Both the position numbers and the translations under genes were made by a program. From Nibrella saemangeumensis (GTDB taxonomy: Bacteria; Bacteroidota; Bacteroidia; Cytophagales; Spirosomataceae), in contig NZ_BAABHD010000080.1 of the NCBI RefSeq assembly GCF_039541915.1, positions 62,001-126,000 of the forward strand: DNA of 64,000 nucleotides, written 5' to 3'. Of this stretch, positions 24,356 through 32,913 are shown piece by piece; within the stretch, counting starts at the first letter, position 1; every line of letters starts with the position of its first letter. The notes beneath the pieces are model-generated. The model did no database searches. It was not told where the DNA came from and saw only the letters and a list, made by a program, of their open reading frames with translations.

Positions 24356-27300
24356 ATGAAAAAAAACGTACTCTGGCTACTCCTGTGTCTGGTGATACAG
24401 GGCGTTCAGGCTCAAACACAACGCAGCATTCGGGGCACGGTCTTCGCCGATAACGGTGGCGAGCCGCTGCCGGGCGTAAGCATCACCATCCGCGGTACCA
24501 CCACCGGTACTACCTCCAACGGTGAGGGCAGTTACACACTTACTGTTCCAGCTAATGCGGTGCTGGTGTTCAGTTACATCGGCTACGCCAGACAGGAAGT
24601 TCCCGTCGGCAACCGCTCTACCATTGATGTACGGATGATGGCCGATACCCGGCAGTTATCCGAAGTTGTAGTGGTAGGCTACGGTACACAAGTGAAGCGG
24701 GACGTAACCGGAGCCGTATCGACCGTGAAAGGAGCCGAACTGGCCACGCTGCCTGTTCCCTCGTTCGATGCCGCCCTGCAGGGACGGGCGGCCGGTTTGC
24801 AGGTGACTCAGGCCAGCGGAGCGCCCGGTGGCGTTGTCCGAGTGCTGGTGCGAGGTACCAGTTCTATTTCGTCGGGTACGGAGCCGCTGTACGTGATCGA
24901 CGGCATGGTGATCTACCAGGACATCAGCGGGATTGGTTCAGGGCGCACCAGTAACACCCTCAATCCGCTCTCCAACCTGAACCCGAACGATATTGAAAGC
25001 ATTGAAGTGCTGAAAGATGCAGCTGCTACAGCGATTTACGGATCACGAGGTGCCAACGGGGTAATCATCGTCACGACAAAAACCGGTAAGCGCGGGCAGG
25101 CCCGCACCACCATCGACCTGAACCGGGGGGTATCCAATGCCGTAAAAACCATCGATTATGCATCGGGGTCGCAGTGGCTGCAGTTGGTAGACGAAGCCCG
25201 GCGCAACAGCATCGGGTTCGGTATCCCGGCCAATCAGGAGAAGTTTGACCCGATGGTGCTGTCCAACAACGCGCTGCCGACACCAGCCGGTATCAGCGGT
25301 GCGCAGTTCGGACCGCTCCCTACCTGGAATCGGCAACTGGCTGAGCAGACGAATACCAACTGGGTCGACCAGGTTTTGCAACAGGGCCAGATCACGGAGG
25401 CCAACCTGTCGACGAGCAACGGTTTCGACAAAGGAGCGTTCTTCATCTCCGGCCAGTACCGCGACGAAGAAGGTGTCCTGAAAACGCATCGGCTGACCCG
25501 CTACGCAGCCCGCGCCAACCTCGATTTCTCACCCACGAATAAGATCCGGGCCGGGGCCAAAATAAACTTCTCGTACCTGCAGTTCAGCCAGCCGCAAATC
25601 GGTATCGGCAACAATGGCGGGGGGATAGGTCGCCAGAACTTTGGGGCAACCGGCGGCTGGGGTCAGGCGAACCTGGGCTCCCTGCCGATTATGCCGGTCT
25701 ACAATCCTGACGGTACCTACTTTGACCCGCTGCGGGGGCGTAACGTGGTGGCCGGCCAGGACCCATCTAACTTCAGCAACCTGAACTACCAGAACCGCAC
25801 CATCGGTACCGCCTTTGTGGAATACACCCTGCTGCCAGGTCTGGCCATCCACGGTGAAGCGTCGGCCGACTTCCTGAACTCCAACGGCATTTACTGGGCC
25901 AGCGACGTGATTCGCTACAACCGCGTGGCGCAGGAAGAAGGACGGTTCGTCAACAACCGCAGCGCCAATATTTATGCCACGTTTAACCGGCAGTTCGCCG
26001 AAAAACACGAACTGCAGGCCACGGCCGGCTACGAAATTCAGAAGACGGTACAGCGCCGGCAGGACTATGCCTTTGAGGGCGTAGTGGGTAATCAACAGGA
26101 GATCGGGGAGATTGCCAACGGGGCCACCCAGTTTGTGGTGGGCGTATCGGGTATTTTTGGCGATCAGTTTTTCCGGTCTATGTTCGGGCGGGTCAACTAC
26201 AAGTACAACGACCGGTATCTGCTGGGACTGAGCTTCCGGCGCGATGGCTCAACCGCCTTCGGTCCCAACAACCGGTACGGTAACTTCCCGGCGGCCTCAG
26301 CCGGCTGGATCATCTCTAGTGAGGAGTTTGCCCAGCAGTCGTCGTTCCTGCGCCAGTTTAACCTGCTGAAACTGCGGGCCAGCTACGGTCAGACGGGTAA
26401 CGCCAACATCCGCAGCTTTGCTTACCTGAACAACTACGTCAACTGGCCGGTGTACGGTCAGTCGGCCGCCCTCGGCTTTAGCGTACTGGCGAACCCCGAT
26501 ATCCGCTGGGAGAAGAACGAACAGATGGATGCCGCGGTCGAATTCGGACTGCTCAACAACCGGCTGTCCGGCTCCGTTGGGGTCTACAACCGCGTATCCC
26601 GCGATATGCTGCTGAACGTACCGGTTGCGCCGAATGTGGGGATTGGTCCCGGTAGCTCGGTGGTGATTACCAACATTGGCGACCTGCGCAACCGAGGCTT
26701 TGAGTTGCAACTGGGAACCGTCAATATCGACCGGGGTGGTTTCCGCTGGACGACCGATTTTAATTTCTCGACCGTCAACAACAAAATTTTGAAACTGACC
26801 CCTCAGTTTCAGGTACTGCCGAGCGGCTCGCTGCCAATAGCCACGGGTATTCAGCAGGGCGTGTCTATCACCCAGATTGGAGGCCGGTTGTCGACTTTCT
26901 ACCTGGCCGAATACGCCGGTCTCGACAGCGAAGGATTTGAAACCATCTACGAGATTGACCAGAATGCACTCCGTCAAACCGGCAAAACCGTGAAGACCGG
27001 TAATATGCTGCGGGCTACCCAGGCCAACATCAATGCCAACCGGATTGTGCAGGACGGCAAGACCGCGCTGCCCACCTGGTTTGGTGGTCTGACCAACACG
27101 TTCAGCTACAAAGGCATTGAGCTGAATACCCTGTTTACCTTCCAGGGCGGCAACTATATCTACGACAGCCACGAAGAAAGTACGGTTTATGTCCGGACCG
27201 GTGCTAACGTCATCCGGGCCGATGTGATTGGTAACACCTGGTCGGAGTCGAACAAGAGTGCGATCTACCCGAAGCCGACCTGGAACCTGCGCGACAATAA

Positions 27301-27625
27301 TCTGAATGCCAATGGACAGCCGGCTCCGCAGACGCTGGGCACCCGCACCACCCGCTTTTTGTACAAAGGCGATTTTCTGCGGCTGAAGACCCTGCAGTTA
27401 TCGTACACGCTGCCCCGCTCGGTTGTCGGCCGGCTGAAAATGCAGAACGTCCGCATTTACGGCAACGCCCAGAACCTGCTGACCTTCACCCGCTACCCCG
27501 GTCTGGACCCTGAACTGGTCGTGTTGGGCGACTCACAGACCCGGAACCTCGGGCAGGGCTTCGTGGGCAACTTGCCGTTGCCGCAGGTGCGGGCGTACAA
27601 TGCCGGTATCAGTGTAACCTTCTAA
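24356..27625 (+). CDS. SusC/RagA-family TonB-linked transporter (pair 3)
   Basis: Outer-membrane importer of 1089 residues: signal peptide (MKKNVLWLLLCLVIQGVQAQ), carboxypeptidase-regulatory-like domain (about 24-100, IRGTVFADNGGEPLPGVSI), the classical SusC linker SEVVVVGYGTQVKRDVTGAVS, plug (about 115-240; GTSSISSGTEPLYVIDGM and DAAATAIYGSRGANGVI) and a barrel ending AGISVTF. It is closer to classic polysaccharide-utilisation SusC proteins than pairs 1 and 2. Two operators of the Nudix-type regulator lie just upstream, and susD follows after 18 bp. The substrate is probably a pentose-containing plant glycan oligosaccharide, inferred from regulator family and the downstream hydrolase. Confidence 0.95.
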   Translation: MKKNVLWLLLCLVIQGVQAQTQRSIRGTVFADNGGEPLPGVSITIRGTTTGTTSNGEGSYTLTVPANAVLVFSYIGYARQEVPVGNRSTIDVRMMADTRQLSEVVVVGYGTQVKRDVTGAVSTVKGAELATLPVPSFDAALQGRAAGLQVTQASGAPGGVVRVLVRGTSSISSGTEPLYVIDGMVIYQDISGIGSGRTSNTLNPLSNLNPNDIESIEVLKDAAATAIYGSRGANGVIIVTTKTGKRGQARTTIDLNRGVSNAVKTIDYASGSQWLQLVDEARRNSIGFGIPANQEKFDPMVLSNNALPTPAGISGAQFGPLPTWNRQLAEQTNTNWVDQVLQQGQITEANLSTSNGFDKGAFFISGQYRDEEGVLKTHRLTRYAARANLDFSPTNKIRAGAKINFSYLQFSQPQIGIGNNGGGIGRQNFGATGGWGQANLGSLPIMPVYNPDGTYFDPLRGRNVVAGQDPSNFSNLNYQNRTIGTAFVEYTLLPGLAIHGEASADFLNSNGIYWASDVIRYNRVAQEEGRFVNNRSANIYATFNRQFAEKHELQATAGYEIQKTVQRRQDYAFEGVVGNQQEIGEIANGATQFVVGVSGIFGDQFFRSMFGRVNYKYNDRYLLGLSFRRDGSTAFGPNNRYGNFPAASAGWIISSEEFAQQSSFLRQFNLLKLRASYGQTGNANIRSFAYLNNYVNWPVYGQSAALGFSVLANPDIRWEKNEQMDAAVEFGLLNNRLSGSVGVYNRVSRDMLLNVPVAPNVGIGPGSSVVITNIGDLRNRGFELQLGTVNIDRGGFRWTTDFNFSTVNNKILKLTPQFQVLPSGSLPIATGIQQGVSITQIGGRLSTFYLAEYAGLDSEGFETIYEIDQNALRQTGKTVKTGNMLRATQANINANRIVQDGKTALPTWFGGLTNTFSYKGIELNTLFTFQGGNYIYDSHEESTVYVRTGANVIRADVIGNTWSESNKSAIYPKPTWNLRDNNLNANGQPAPQTLGTRTTRFLYKGDFLRLKTLQLSYTLPRSVVGRLKMQNVRIYGNAQNLLTFTRYPGLDPELVVLGDSQTRNLGQGFVGNLPLPQVRAYNAGISVTF

Positions 27626-27643
27626 TCTTAAAGACGCTACAGC

Positions 27644-29236
27644 ATGAAATCCATAAAAATAAGTGTACTGAGTCTGCTGCTGCTGGCCGGCACTACCGCC
27701 TGCGAAGAGAAGTTTTTCGATTCGGCCCGCCAGCAAACCAATCTAGCCACCGACCAGTGGGGCAGCACCGTTGACCTGGAGCGCCTGGTAGCTGGTGCGT
27801 ACTACGGCATCAGCGGCTACGAAGGGTTCCGGGGCTTACATGGCCTTCAGTTTACCCACGAGGCCCTGTTCTCCGATCTGGGGCTGCTGCACACCGCCGG
27901 CGTTACCGACGACTGGTCGCAGGACCTGTATGCCCGGAAAAACAACCGCAACGACATTTCGAACTACGGCAATATGTGGCTGGGTGCCTACCAGTCCGTA
28001 GCTCTGGCAAATGAGGTAATTGGCTGGGTAGAGAAAAACGGGCCCTTCAAAGACCAGTACGGCCCGGTCTGGACCGACCGGCTCGTGGGCGAGTGTTATT
28101 TCCTGCGGGCGTGGGTGTATTTTACGCTGGTACGGATGCACGCGCCGGCCTACGGGGCCAACAACAGCGCCCCGGCCATTATCCTGAACACCAAGCCGTC
28201 GAAGGAGCCGTTTGCCAATCCCGGCCGCGCCACGGTGCAGCAGGTGTATGATCTGTTGCTGGCCGATCTTGACCAGGCCGTTAAGCTGCTGCCGGAGACC
28301 TTTAACCCGCAACGCGATCCGAACGAATACCAGGACCGAGCCACCCGCGATGCTGCCCGTTTTCTGCTGGCGCGGGTTCACTTCCAGATGAAAAACTACG
28401 CGAAAGCCAAAGAGCAGGCCGATATCCTGATCAACTCCGGTCGTTACCCGCTTACGGACGACCCGATTGAAGCCTGGAATAAAACCGGCTTGGGTGCTAA
28501 AGGTAAAGAAGTGGTCTGGCAGTATGTGCAGTACAACACCGCGCAGCAGCAATGGAAAGGATCACCCGCCGGGGCCTATATGGGTTTTACGGCACGGGGT
28601 AACGCTACGCAGATCAACGGCGGGCGCATTATCTCAGCCTCCGATGCGTTCCTGAAAGCCGCCGGCTGGACACCGGATGAGTTTACCATCACCAACGTAC
28701 CGGCCAACCGGCCACCGGCTACGCTGGGTACCCAGGCCAACTTTATCATTAACCACCCCGATAAACGGCTGACACAGCTCTGGCGGGCTATTCCGGCTGG
28801 TTTTGATCCGCGCTCGGAGTATAACTCGTATACCCGTACCTACGTGTGGGCTAATAAATGGAACCGCCTGAATGCGCCGGCAAACAACAACCTGTTCAGT
28901 CTGCCCCTGATGCGCATCGCCGAAATGTACCTGACGCGGGCCATCATCCGCTTCCGCGACAACGACCGGGCCGGAGCCGCCGAAGACATCAATGTCGTTC
29001 GTCGACGGGCTGGTATCCCCACGATTACAGCCGCCACGCTGACCGAAGACGATATTCACGTGGAGCGCATGCGCGAGCTGGCCTTTGAAGACGACCGGCT
29101 GTATTACCTCCAGGCCCTGAGCCTGCCCATTCCGGCGGGTGACCGCGCCGGCGAGCAGCCCCTCGACTGGAAAAGCGACCGGTTTGCCATGCCCCTGCCG
29201 GCCCGCGAAACCGACCTGAACCCGAACGCCCGGTAA
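27644..29236 (+). CDS. SusD/RagB-family outer-membrane lipoprotein (pair 3)
   Basis: Substrate-capturing lipoprotein partner of the preceding SusC. Of its 530 residues, 1-20 form a lipoprotein signal (MKSIKISVLSLLLLAGTTAC), followed by the SusD N-terminal helices (GAYYGISGYEGF, NMWLGAYQSVALANEVI), the TPR-like region (ARFLLARVHFQMKNYAKAKEQADILI) and a classic RagB/SusD C-terminal block (LPLMRIAEMYLTRAIIRFR, DINVVRRRAGIP, ERMRELAFEDDRLYYL). These C-terminal motifs are the canonical SusD type and differ from the SusD-like_2 proteins of pairs 1 and 2. A terminator follows at 29251-29304. Confidence 0.94.
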   Translation: MKSIKISVLSLLLLAGTTACEEKFFDSARQQTNLATDQWGSTVDLERLVAGAYYGISGYEGFRGLHGLQFTHEALFSDLGLLHTAGVTDDWSQDLYARKNNRNDISNYGNMWLGAYQSVALANEVIGWVEKNGPFKDQYGPVWTDRLVGECYFLRAWVYFTLVRMHAPAYGANNSAPAIILNTKPSKEPFANPGRATVQQVYDLLLADLDQAVKLLPETFNPQRDPNEYQDRATRDAARFLLARVHFQMKNYAKAKEQADILINSGRYPLTDDPIEAWNKTGLGAKGKEVVWQYVQYNTAQQQWKGSPAGAYMGFTARGNATQINGGRIISASDAFLKAAGWTPDEFTITNVPANRPPATLGTQANFIINHPDKRLTQLWRAIPAGFDPRSEYNSYTRTYVWANKWNRLNAPANNNLFSLPLMRIAEMYLTRAIIRFRDNDRAGAAEDINVVRRRAGIPTITAATLTEDDIHVERMRELAFEDDRLYYLQALSLPIPAGDRAGEQPLDWKSDRFAMPLPARETDLNPNAR

Positions 29237-29250
29237 GTGCCTGTTTAATC

Positions 29251-29304
29251 GCTGTACCTGAAGGTAACGCAGACAACGTTTATCCTTCAGGTGCAGCGTT
29301 TTTG
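29251..29304 (+). terminator. Intrinsic terminator after susD pair 3
   Basis: GCTGTACCTGAAGG (from 29251) pairs with CCTTCAGGTGCAGC (ending at 29296), with one mismatch and an inner TTAC/GTAA-rich loop, followed by GTTTTTGT. It separates the uptake operon from the toxin-antitoxin module. Confidence 0.8.
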
Positions 29305-29366
29305 TCCCCCTCGCTACTAATTGACTCTGTAAGTAAGATTTTGTAACTTTCGCAAAAGAGCGAATA

Positions 29367-29528
29367 ATGACAATCATAATTAATAAAAATACATCACCTG
29401 AAGAGCTAAAGGCCATCTTAGCAAAAAAGCGGCCGTCTCGGAGAAACCTGCGTCAGTTTGTGGGCAAACTAAAGCGTGGCCTGGATGGCTTAACCTACCA
29501 AGCTGAGGTTCGTAATGAATGGAGTTGA
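29367..29528 (+). CDS. VapB-like antitoxin, 53 residues
   Basis: Small frame starting with MTIIINKNTSPEELKAIL and ending AEVRNEWS. It overlaps the following PIN toxin by 14 bp (29515-29528), the usual arrangement of antitoxin-toxin translation coupling. The protein is short and basic in its middle (KKRPSRRNLRQFVGKLKRG), with a short beta-strand start and a C-terminal half that would wrap the toxin. This type of short Bacteroidetes VapB lacks a large DNA-binding domain. A weak promoter candidate (TTGA at 29321, TAACTTTC at 29344-29351) lies just upstream. The base composition is clearly more AT-rich than the flanking uptake genes, pointing to acquisition. Confidence 0.75.
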   Translation: MTIIINKNTSPEELKAILAKKRPSRRNLRQFVGKLKRGLDGLTYQAEVRNEWS

Positions 29529-29901
29529 TTTTTTAGCAGATACAAATTTTCTAATCTATCTATTAGAGGGTCGCCCAGAAGCGGCCCTTTTTGCAGATTA
29601 TTCATTTGCTGTCTCGTTTGTCACAGAGATAGAACTCTTAGGTCGTTATCGTATAAGTCCAGAAGAAAAAGAAATTATTCACTCTATGCTGGACACCTGC
29701 GTTATTATCGATTTACCACCGGTTGTAAAGCAAAAAGCTGCTGTATTAAAACAAAATCGGAGGATTAAATTACCGGATGCTCTAATTGTAGCTACTGCTC
29801 AATACTTTGGGCTTACACTTTTAACTGCTGATATTGGCTTCCGAAACATTCCAGGCATTGAAGTCTTTTTGATTGAGCTAACACCACCCAAAAGCTCATA
29901 A
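29515..29901 (+). CDS. VapC-like PIN-domain toxin
   Basis: Metal-dependent RNase of 128 residues of the PIN fold, presumably cleaving tRNA or rRNA when released from its antitoxin. The acidic metal site is complete: D9 (LADTNFLIYLLEG), E40 (TEIELLG), D88 (KLPDALIVATAQ) and D106 (LTADIGF). The start at 29515 lies inside the antitoxin gene, which supports translational coupling. AT-rich codon use contrasts with susD upstream and the hydrolase downstream, suggesting that the pair was inserted into the uptake locus. Confidence 0.9.
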   Translation: MNGVDFLADTNFLIYLLEGRPEAALFADYSFAVSFVTEIELLGRYRISPEEKEIIHSMLDTCVIIDLPPVVKQKAAVLKQNRRIKLPDALIVATAQYFGLTLLTADIGFRNIPGIEVFLIELTPPKSS

Positions 29902-29939
29902 AGTCATTACTAACCCATCAACACCAAAACATTCCAACT

Positions 29940-31415
29940 ATGTACTGCCGGCTTCTGTTGCTCTTTCTGCTTAGTACAGCTACAGTCTCCGTTTCCGCCC
30001 AGCCCCTGCGCCTGCTGCCGCAAAACCCGCATTATTTTCAGTACAAAGGCCAACCTACGGTGCTGGTCGGCTCCGGCGAACACTACGGAGCCGTTATCAA
30101 CCTGGCTTTCGACTACAAAACCTACCTGCAGACGCTGGGCCGCGACGGGCTGAATACCACCCGCGTGTTTACCGGCGCTTACTTTGAGAAGCAGGGGGCG
30201 TTCGGGATTGCTAGAAATACGCTGGCCCCAAGCCCGGACCGCCTTATCCTGCCCTGGAGCCGGAGCACCCAGCCGGGCTTCGCGCTGGGCGGCAACAAGC
30301 TGGACCTGAACCAGTGGAACGATGCATACTTCACCCGGCTGAAGGATTTTATGCGGGAAGCGGAGCGGAACAATGTGGTGGTAGAGATTACGCTGTTTTC
30401 ATCGTATTACGGTGCCGGCTGGGAACACTCGCCGTTCAACCGGGAGAACAACATCAACTACACCGATGACATCAACCCGCTGGATGTGAACACCCCCAAC
30501 AACGGCAACATCCTGGCGTTTCAGGAGGAGTATGTCAAGAAAATCGTTCGGGAACTCAACAGCTTCGACAACCTGTATTACGAGATCCAGAACGAACCGT
30601 GGGCCGACCTCAAGGATACGGTCCTGACGTTCAACGAGTATTTTCCGGCCGAAGACATGAAGTCCGGCCAATGGAAAGCGACGCTGGAAGTGGTAGCCCA
30701 GCGGGCCAACGACTGGCAACGACGCGTAGCCGAGTGGATTACCGAAGAGGAAGCCAAACTCCGAAAGAAGCACCTGATTTCGCAAAACATCGGCAACTTC
30801 CGGTACCCCATCACCGATCCGGACCCGAATGTTTCCATCTTCAACTTCCACTACGCCCAACCGGAAACCGTAACCATGAATTACCACCTTAACAAGGTGA
30901 TCGGCTTCAACGAAACGGGCTTTGCCGGCTCTGCCGACCATACCTACCGCCGACAGGCCTGGCGGTTTATGCTGGCCGGCGGGGGCCTGTTCAATCACCT
31001 CGATTACTCGTTTTCGGTGGGCGCTGAGCAGGGACAGGATACAACCTACAAAGCACCCGGCGGGGGTAGTCCGCAATTGCGGCAGCAGTTGGCGGTGCTG
31101 AAGCAATTCCTGGAGTCGCTGGACCTGGCGCAACTCAGGCCGGACGCATCGCTCGTGAAAGCGGCACCCGGCCTGATGCATACCCAAACGTTAACAAACC
31201 AAACCAATCAGTTCATCGTCTACGCGGAGAGTGTGAGCCCCCGGACAACGGAGTTAGTACTCAACTTGCCAAAGGGCAATTACACGGCGCAATGGATGGA
31301 TACCGCTACAGGACAAATAGAGCAGGTTGAAAACTTTGTCCAGGGCAACGGCGACAAACGGCTGACCTTCCCTAAGCCTTTGGCCGATATGGTGCTGAAA
31401 GTTCAGAAGCGGTAG
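29940..31415 (+). CDS. Secreted clan GH-A glycoside hydrolase
   Basis: Exported (beta/alpha)8-barrel glycoside hydrolase of 491 residues, signal peptide MYCRLLLLFLLSTATVSVSAQ. It has the clan GH-A pair of catalytic glutamates: E219 after asparagine in YEIQNEPW (acid/base) and E325 in VIGFNETGFAG (nucleophile). The strand motifs LVGSGEHYGAVIN and NTTRVFTGAYF fit a GH5-like or related barrel. The last 90 residues (LVLNLPKGNYTAQWMDTATGQ) look like the small beta-sandwich found at the end of such Bacteroidetes enzymes. It is 38 bp after the toxin gene but its natural partner is the susC-susD pair before that, so it likely cleaves the glycan taken up by that system. Exact specificity unknown. Confidence 0.8.
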   Translation: MYCRLLLLFLLSTATVSVSAQPLRLLPQNPHYFQYKGQPTVLVGSGEHYGAVINLAFDYKTYLQTLGRDGLNTTRVFTGAYFEKQGAFGIARNTLAPSPDRLILPWSRSTQPGFALGGNKLDLNQWNDAYFTRLKDFMREAERNNVVVEITLFSSYYGAGWEHSPFNRENNINYTDDINPLDVNTPNNGNILAFQEEYVKKIVRELNSFDNLYYEIQNEPWADLKDTVLTFNEYFPAEDMKSGQWKATLEVVAQRANDWQRRVAEWITEEEAKLRKKHLISQNIGNFRYPITDPDPNVSIFNFHYAQPETVTMNYHLNKVIGFNETGFAGSADHTYRRQAWRFMLAGGGLFNHLDYSFSVGAEQGQDTTYKAPGGGSPQLRQQLAVLKQFLESLDLAQLRPDASLVKAAPGLMHTQTLTNQTNQFIVYAESVSPRTTELVLNLPKGNYTAQWMDTATGQIEQVENFVQGNGDKRLTFPKPLADMVLKVQKR

Positions 31416-31471
31416 CTCCTCAACGTGCATCCATCTGTACCTGCGGTCGGCCGTGAAGACAAGGCTAAGAC

Positions 31472-32875
31472 TTACAGCTTTTCCAGTTGCGCTTTTGTCC
31501 AGGGATTATTCGGTTCCACCGCCAGGGCTTTCTGAAAATACTCTTTAGCCAAATCGGCACGGCCCATTTCCCGGTACAGATTACCAGCTACGTTCAGCGG
31601 CCATGATTCTTTCGGCAGATGCATAGCCGCCAGTTGCACTAAGGCCAATGCTTCGGGTTGCCGTTTCAACTGGCTAAGAGCGTCAATAAGCCCGATCCAG
31701 TCGCGCTGACCGGGCGCCTGTCCGCGTTGCAGAGCCAGGGCTAACTCTTCTTTCACGGGTTCCAGGCCCCGCCGGTCAATTTCATCCAGCAGCAGACTGG
31801 ACTGATACGCCTTCGGTGCCTTCCAAATGCCCGTATAGACCAGATCCAGCATGGCAGTGGTTATATCCCGAACATTGGTGCGATTATTCGCCATCACCAC
31901 CACGATGAAGCCATCGGCGGGCACCATCCGAAAATCAGTCGAAAAGCCATGGCCGCCCCCGCTATGGCCGACGGTCTTGCGGTCGTAGCGCGTTTCGACA
32001 TTCCAGCCATAGCCGTAGTGGTGCGGTGCCGGAACTCGCTGGGTCCAAAGCGGCTCAGTTACCGTTTCCGGTTGTTTCAGCAGCCATTTGGCAAACTGCC
32101 ACATATCGGCCACGTTGGACTGCATACCGCCATCGGAAAAGGGCGGAAACTCATCTTCGGTAGCGTTGACAAAACTTTTCTGGGAGAATACATAATACGG
32201 AACCGCTTCGGTCGGCGCGATAAACGTAGCCGGATAATGCAGGTATGAGTTGGTGATACCCGCCGGCCTGAAGAGGTATGCCTGCAAAGCCTCCGGATAC
32301 GACAGGCCCGTTACCTTTTCGATGAGTTTACCCAGCAGCACAAAGCCCGAGTTGGAGTACTCGTACCGCTCACCCGGCTGGAAACTCAGCGGCATGCTGG
32401 TCACCAGGGGCATCACATCATTGATGGATTTCAGTTTACGTCGTTTGGCTTCAAAGTCCGGGTGCTCCATGTAGTTGTTAGTGCCCCCTGTATGGGTCAG
32501 CAAATGGTGGATGGTCAGCTTATCGGACAGGTTCGGACTGCTGAACTCCGGAAAGTAATGCCGGAATCGTTGTTGCAGATCAATCTTCCCCTGCGAAGCC
32601 AGCAGCCCAACCAGGGCGGCCGTATACGTTTTGCCAACGGAAGCGATGTTGAAATTGGTGGTCGGCTGGTTGGCAACACCTTTTTCCCGATCGGCCGGGC
32701 CAAATGCTTTGTGGTAGAGCAGCTGATCGCCTTTCGCCAGCAGCACCGTACCCGAAAACTGCCGGTGCTGCACAAACTGCTGGACTATGGAATCAAGACG
32801 GGGGCTAAGTGCCGGCTGAGCGGCAGCCGTCTGCCAGCAAGTGGCGAAACTGAGAATTGCAAGTACGTTTTTCAT
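31472..32875 (-). CDS. Serine hydrolase of the class C beta-lactamase family
   Basis: Periplasmic serine hydrolase of 467 residues with a signal peptide (MKNVLAILSFATCWQTAAAQ). The penicillin-binding fold motifs are intact: SVGK at 79-82 (nucleophile and base), YSN at 173-175 and HSG at 304-306 in place of KTG. Residues 360-467 form a tail with a tetratricopeptide-like end (MGRADLAKEYFQKALAVEPNNPWTKAQLEKL, split here as the last two helices). Family members are DD-peptidases, esterases or true beta-lactamases, and the HSG motif favours an esterase or peptidase. It ends an apparent minus-strand operon, 38 bp after the barrel receptor gene. Confidence 0.87.
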   Translation of the reverse strand: MKNVLAILSFATCWQTAAAQPALSPRLDSIVQQFVQHRQFSGTVLLAKGDQLLYHKAFGPADREKGVANQPTTNFNIASVGKTYTAALVGLLASQGKIDLQQRFRHYFPEFSSPNLSDKLTIHHLLTHTGGTNNYMEHPDFEAKRRKLKSINDVMPLVTSMPLSFQPGERYEYSNSGFVLLGKLIEKVTGLSYPEALQAYLFRPAGITNSYLHYPATFIAPTEAVPYYVFSQKSFVNATEDEFPPFSDGGMQSNVADMWQFAKWLLKQPETVTEPLWTQRVPAPHHYGYGWNVETRYDRKTVGHSGGGHGFSTDFRMVPADGFIVVVMANNRTNVRDITTAMLDLVYTGIWKAPKAYQSSLLLDEIDRRGLEPVKEELALALQRGQAPGQRDWIGLIDALSQLKRQPEALALVQLAAMHLPKESWPLNVAGNLYREMGRADLAKEYFQKALAVEPNNPWTKAQLEKL

Positions 32876-32913
32876 GGCAAAATGGTGTGAATGGTTGATA
32901 ACGCTGATGCTAC

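Noticed and set aside
24193..24453. Small plus-strand frame beginning in operator 2
   Set aside because: It runs through the operator and promoter region and ends inside susC in another frame; no domain is visible.
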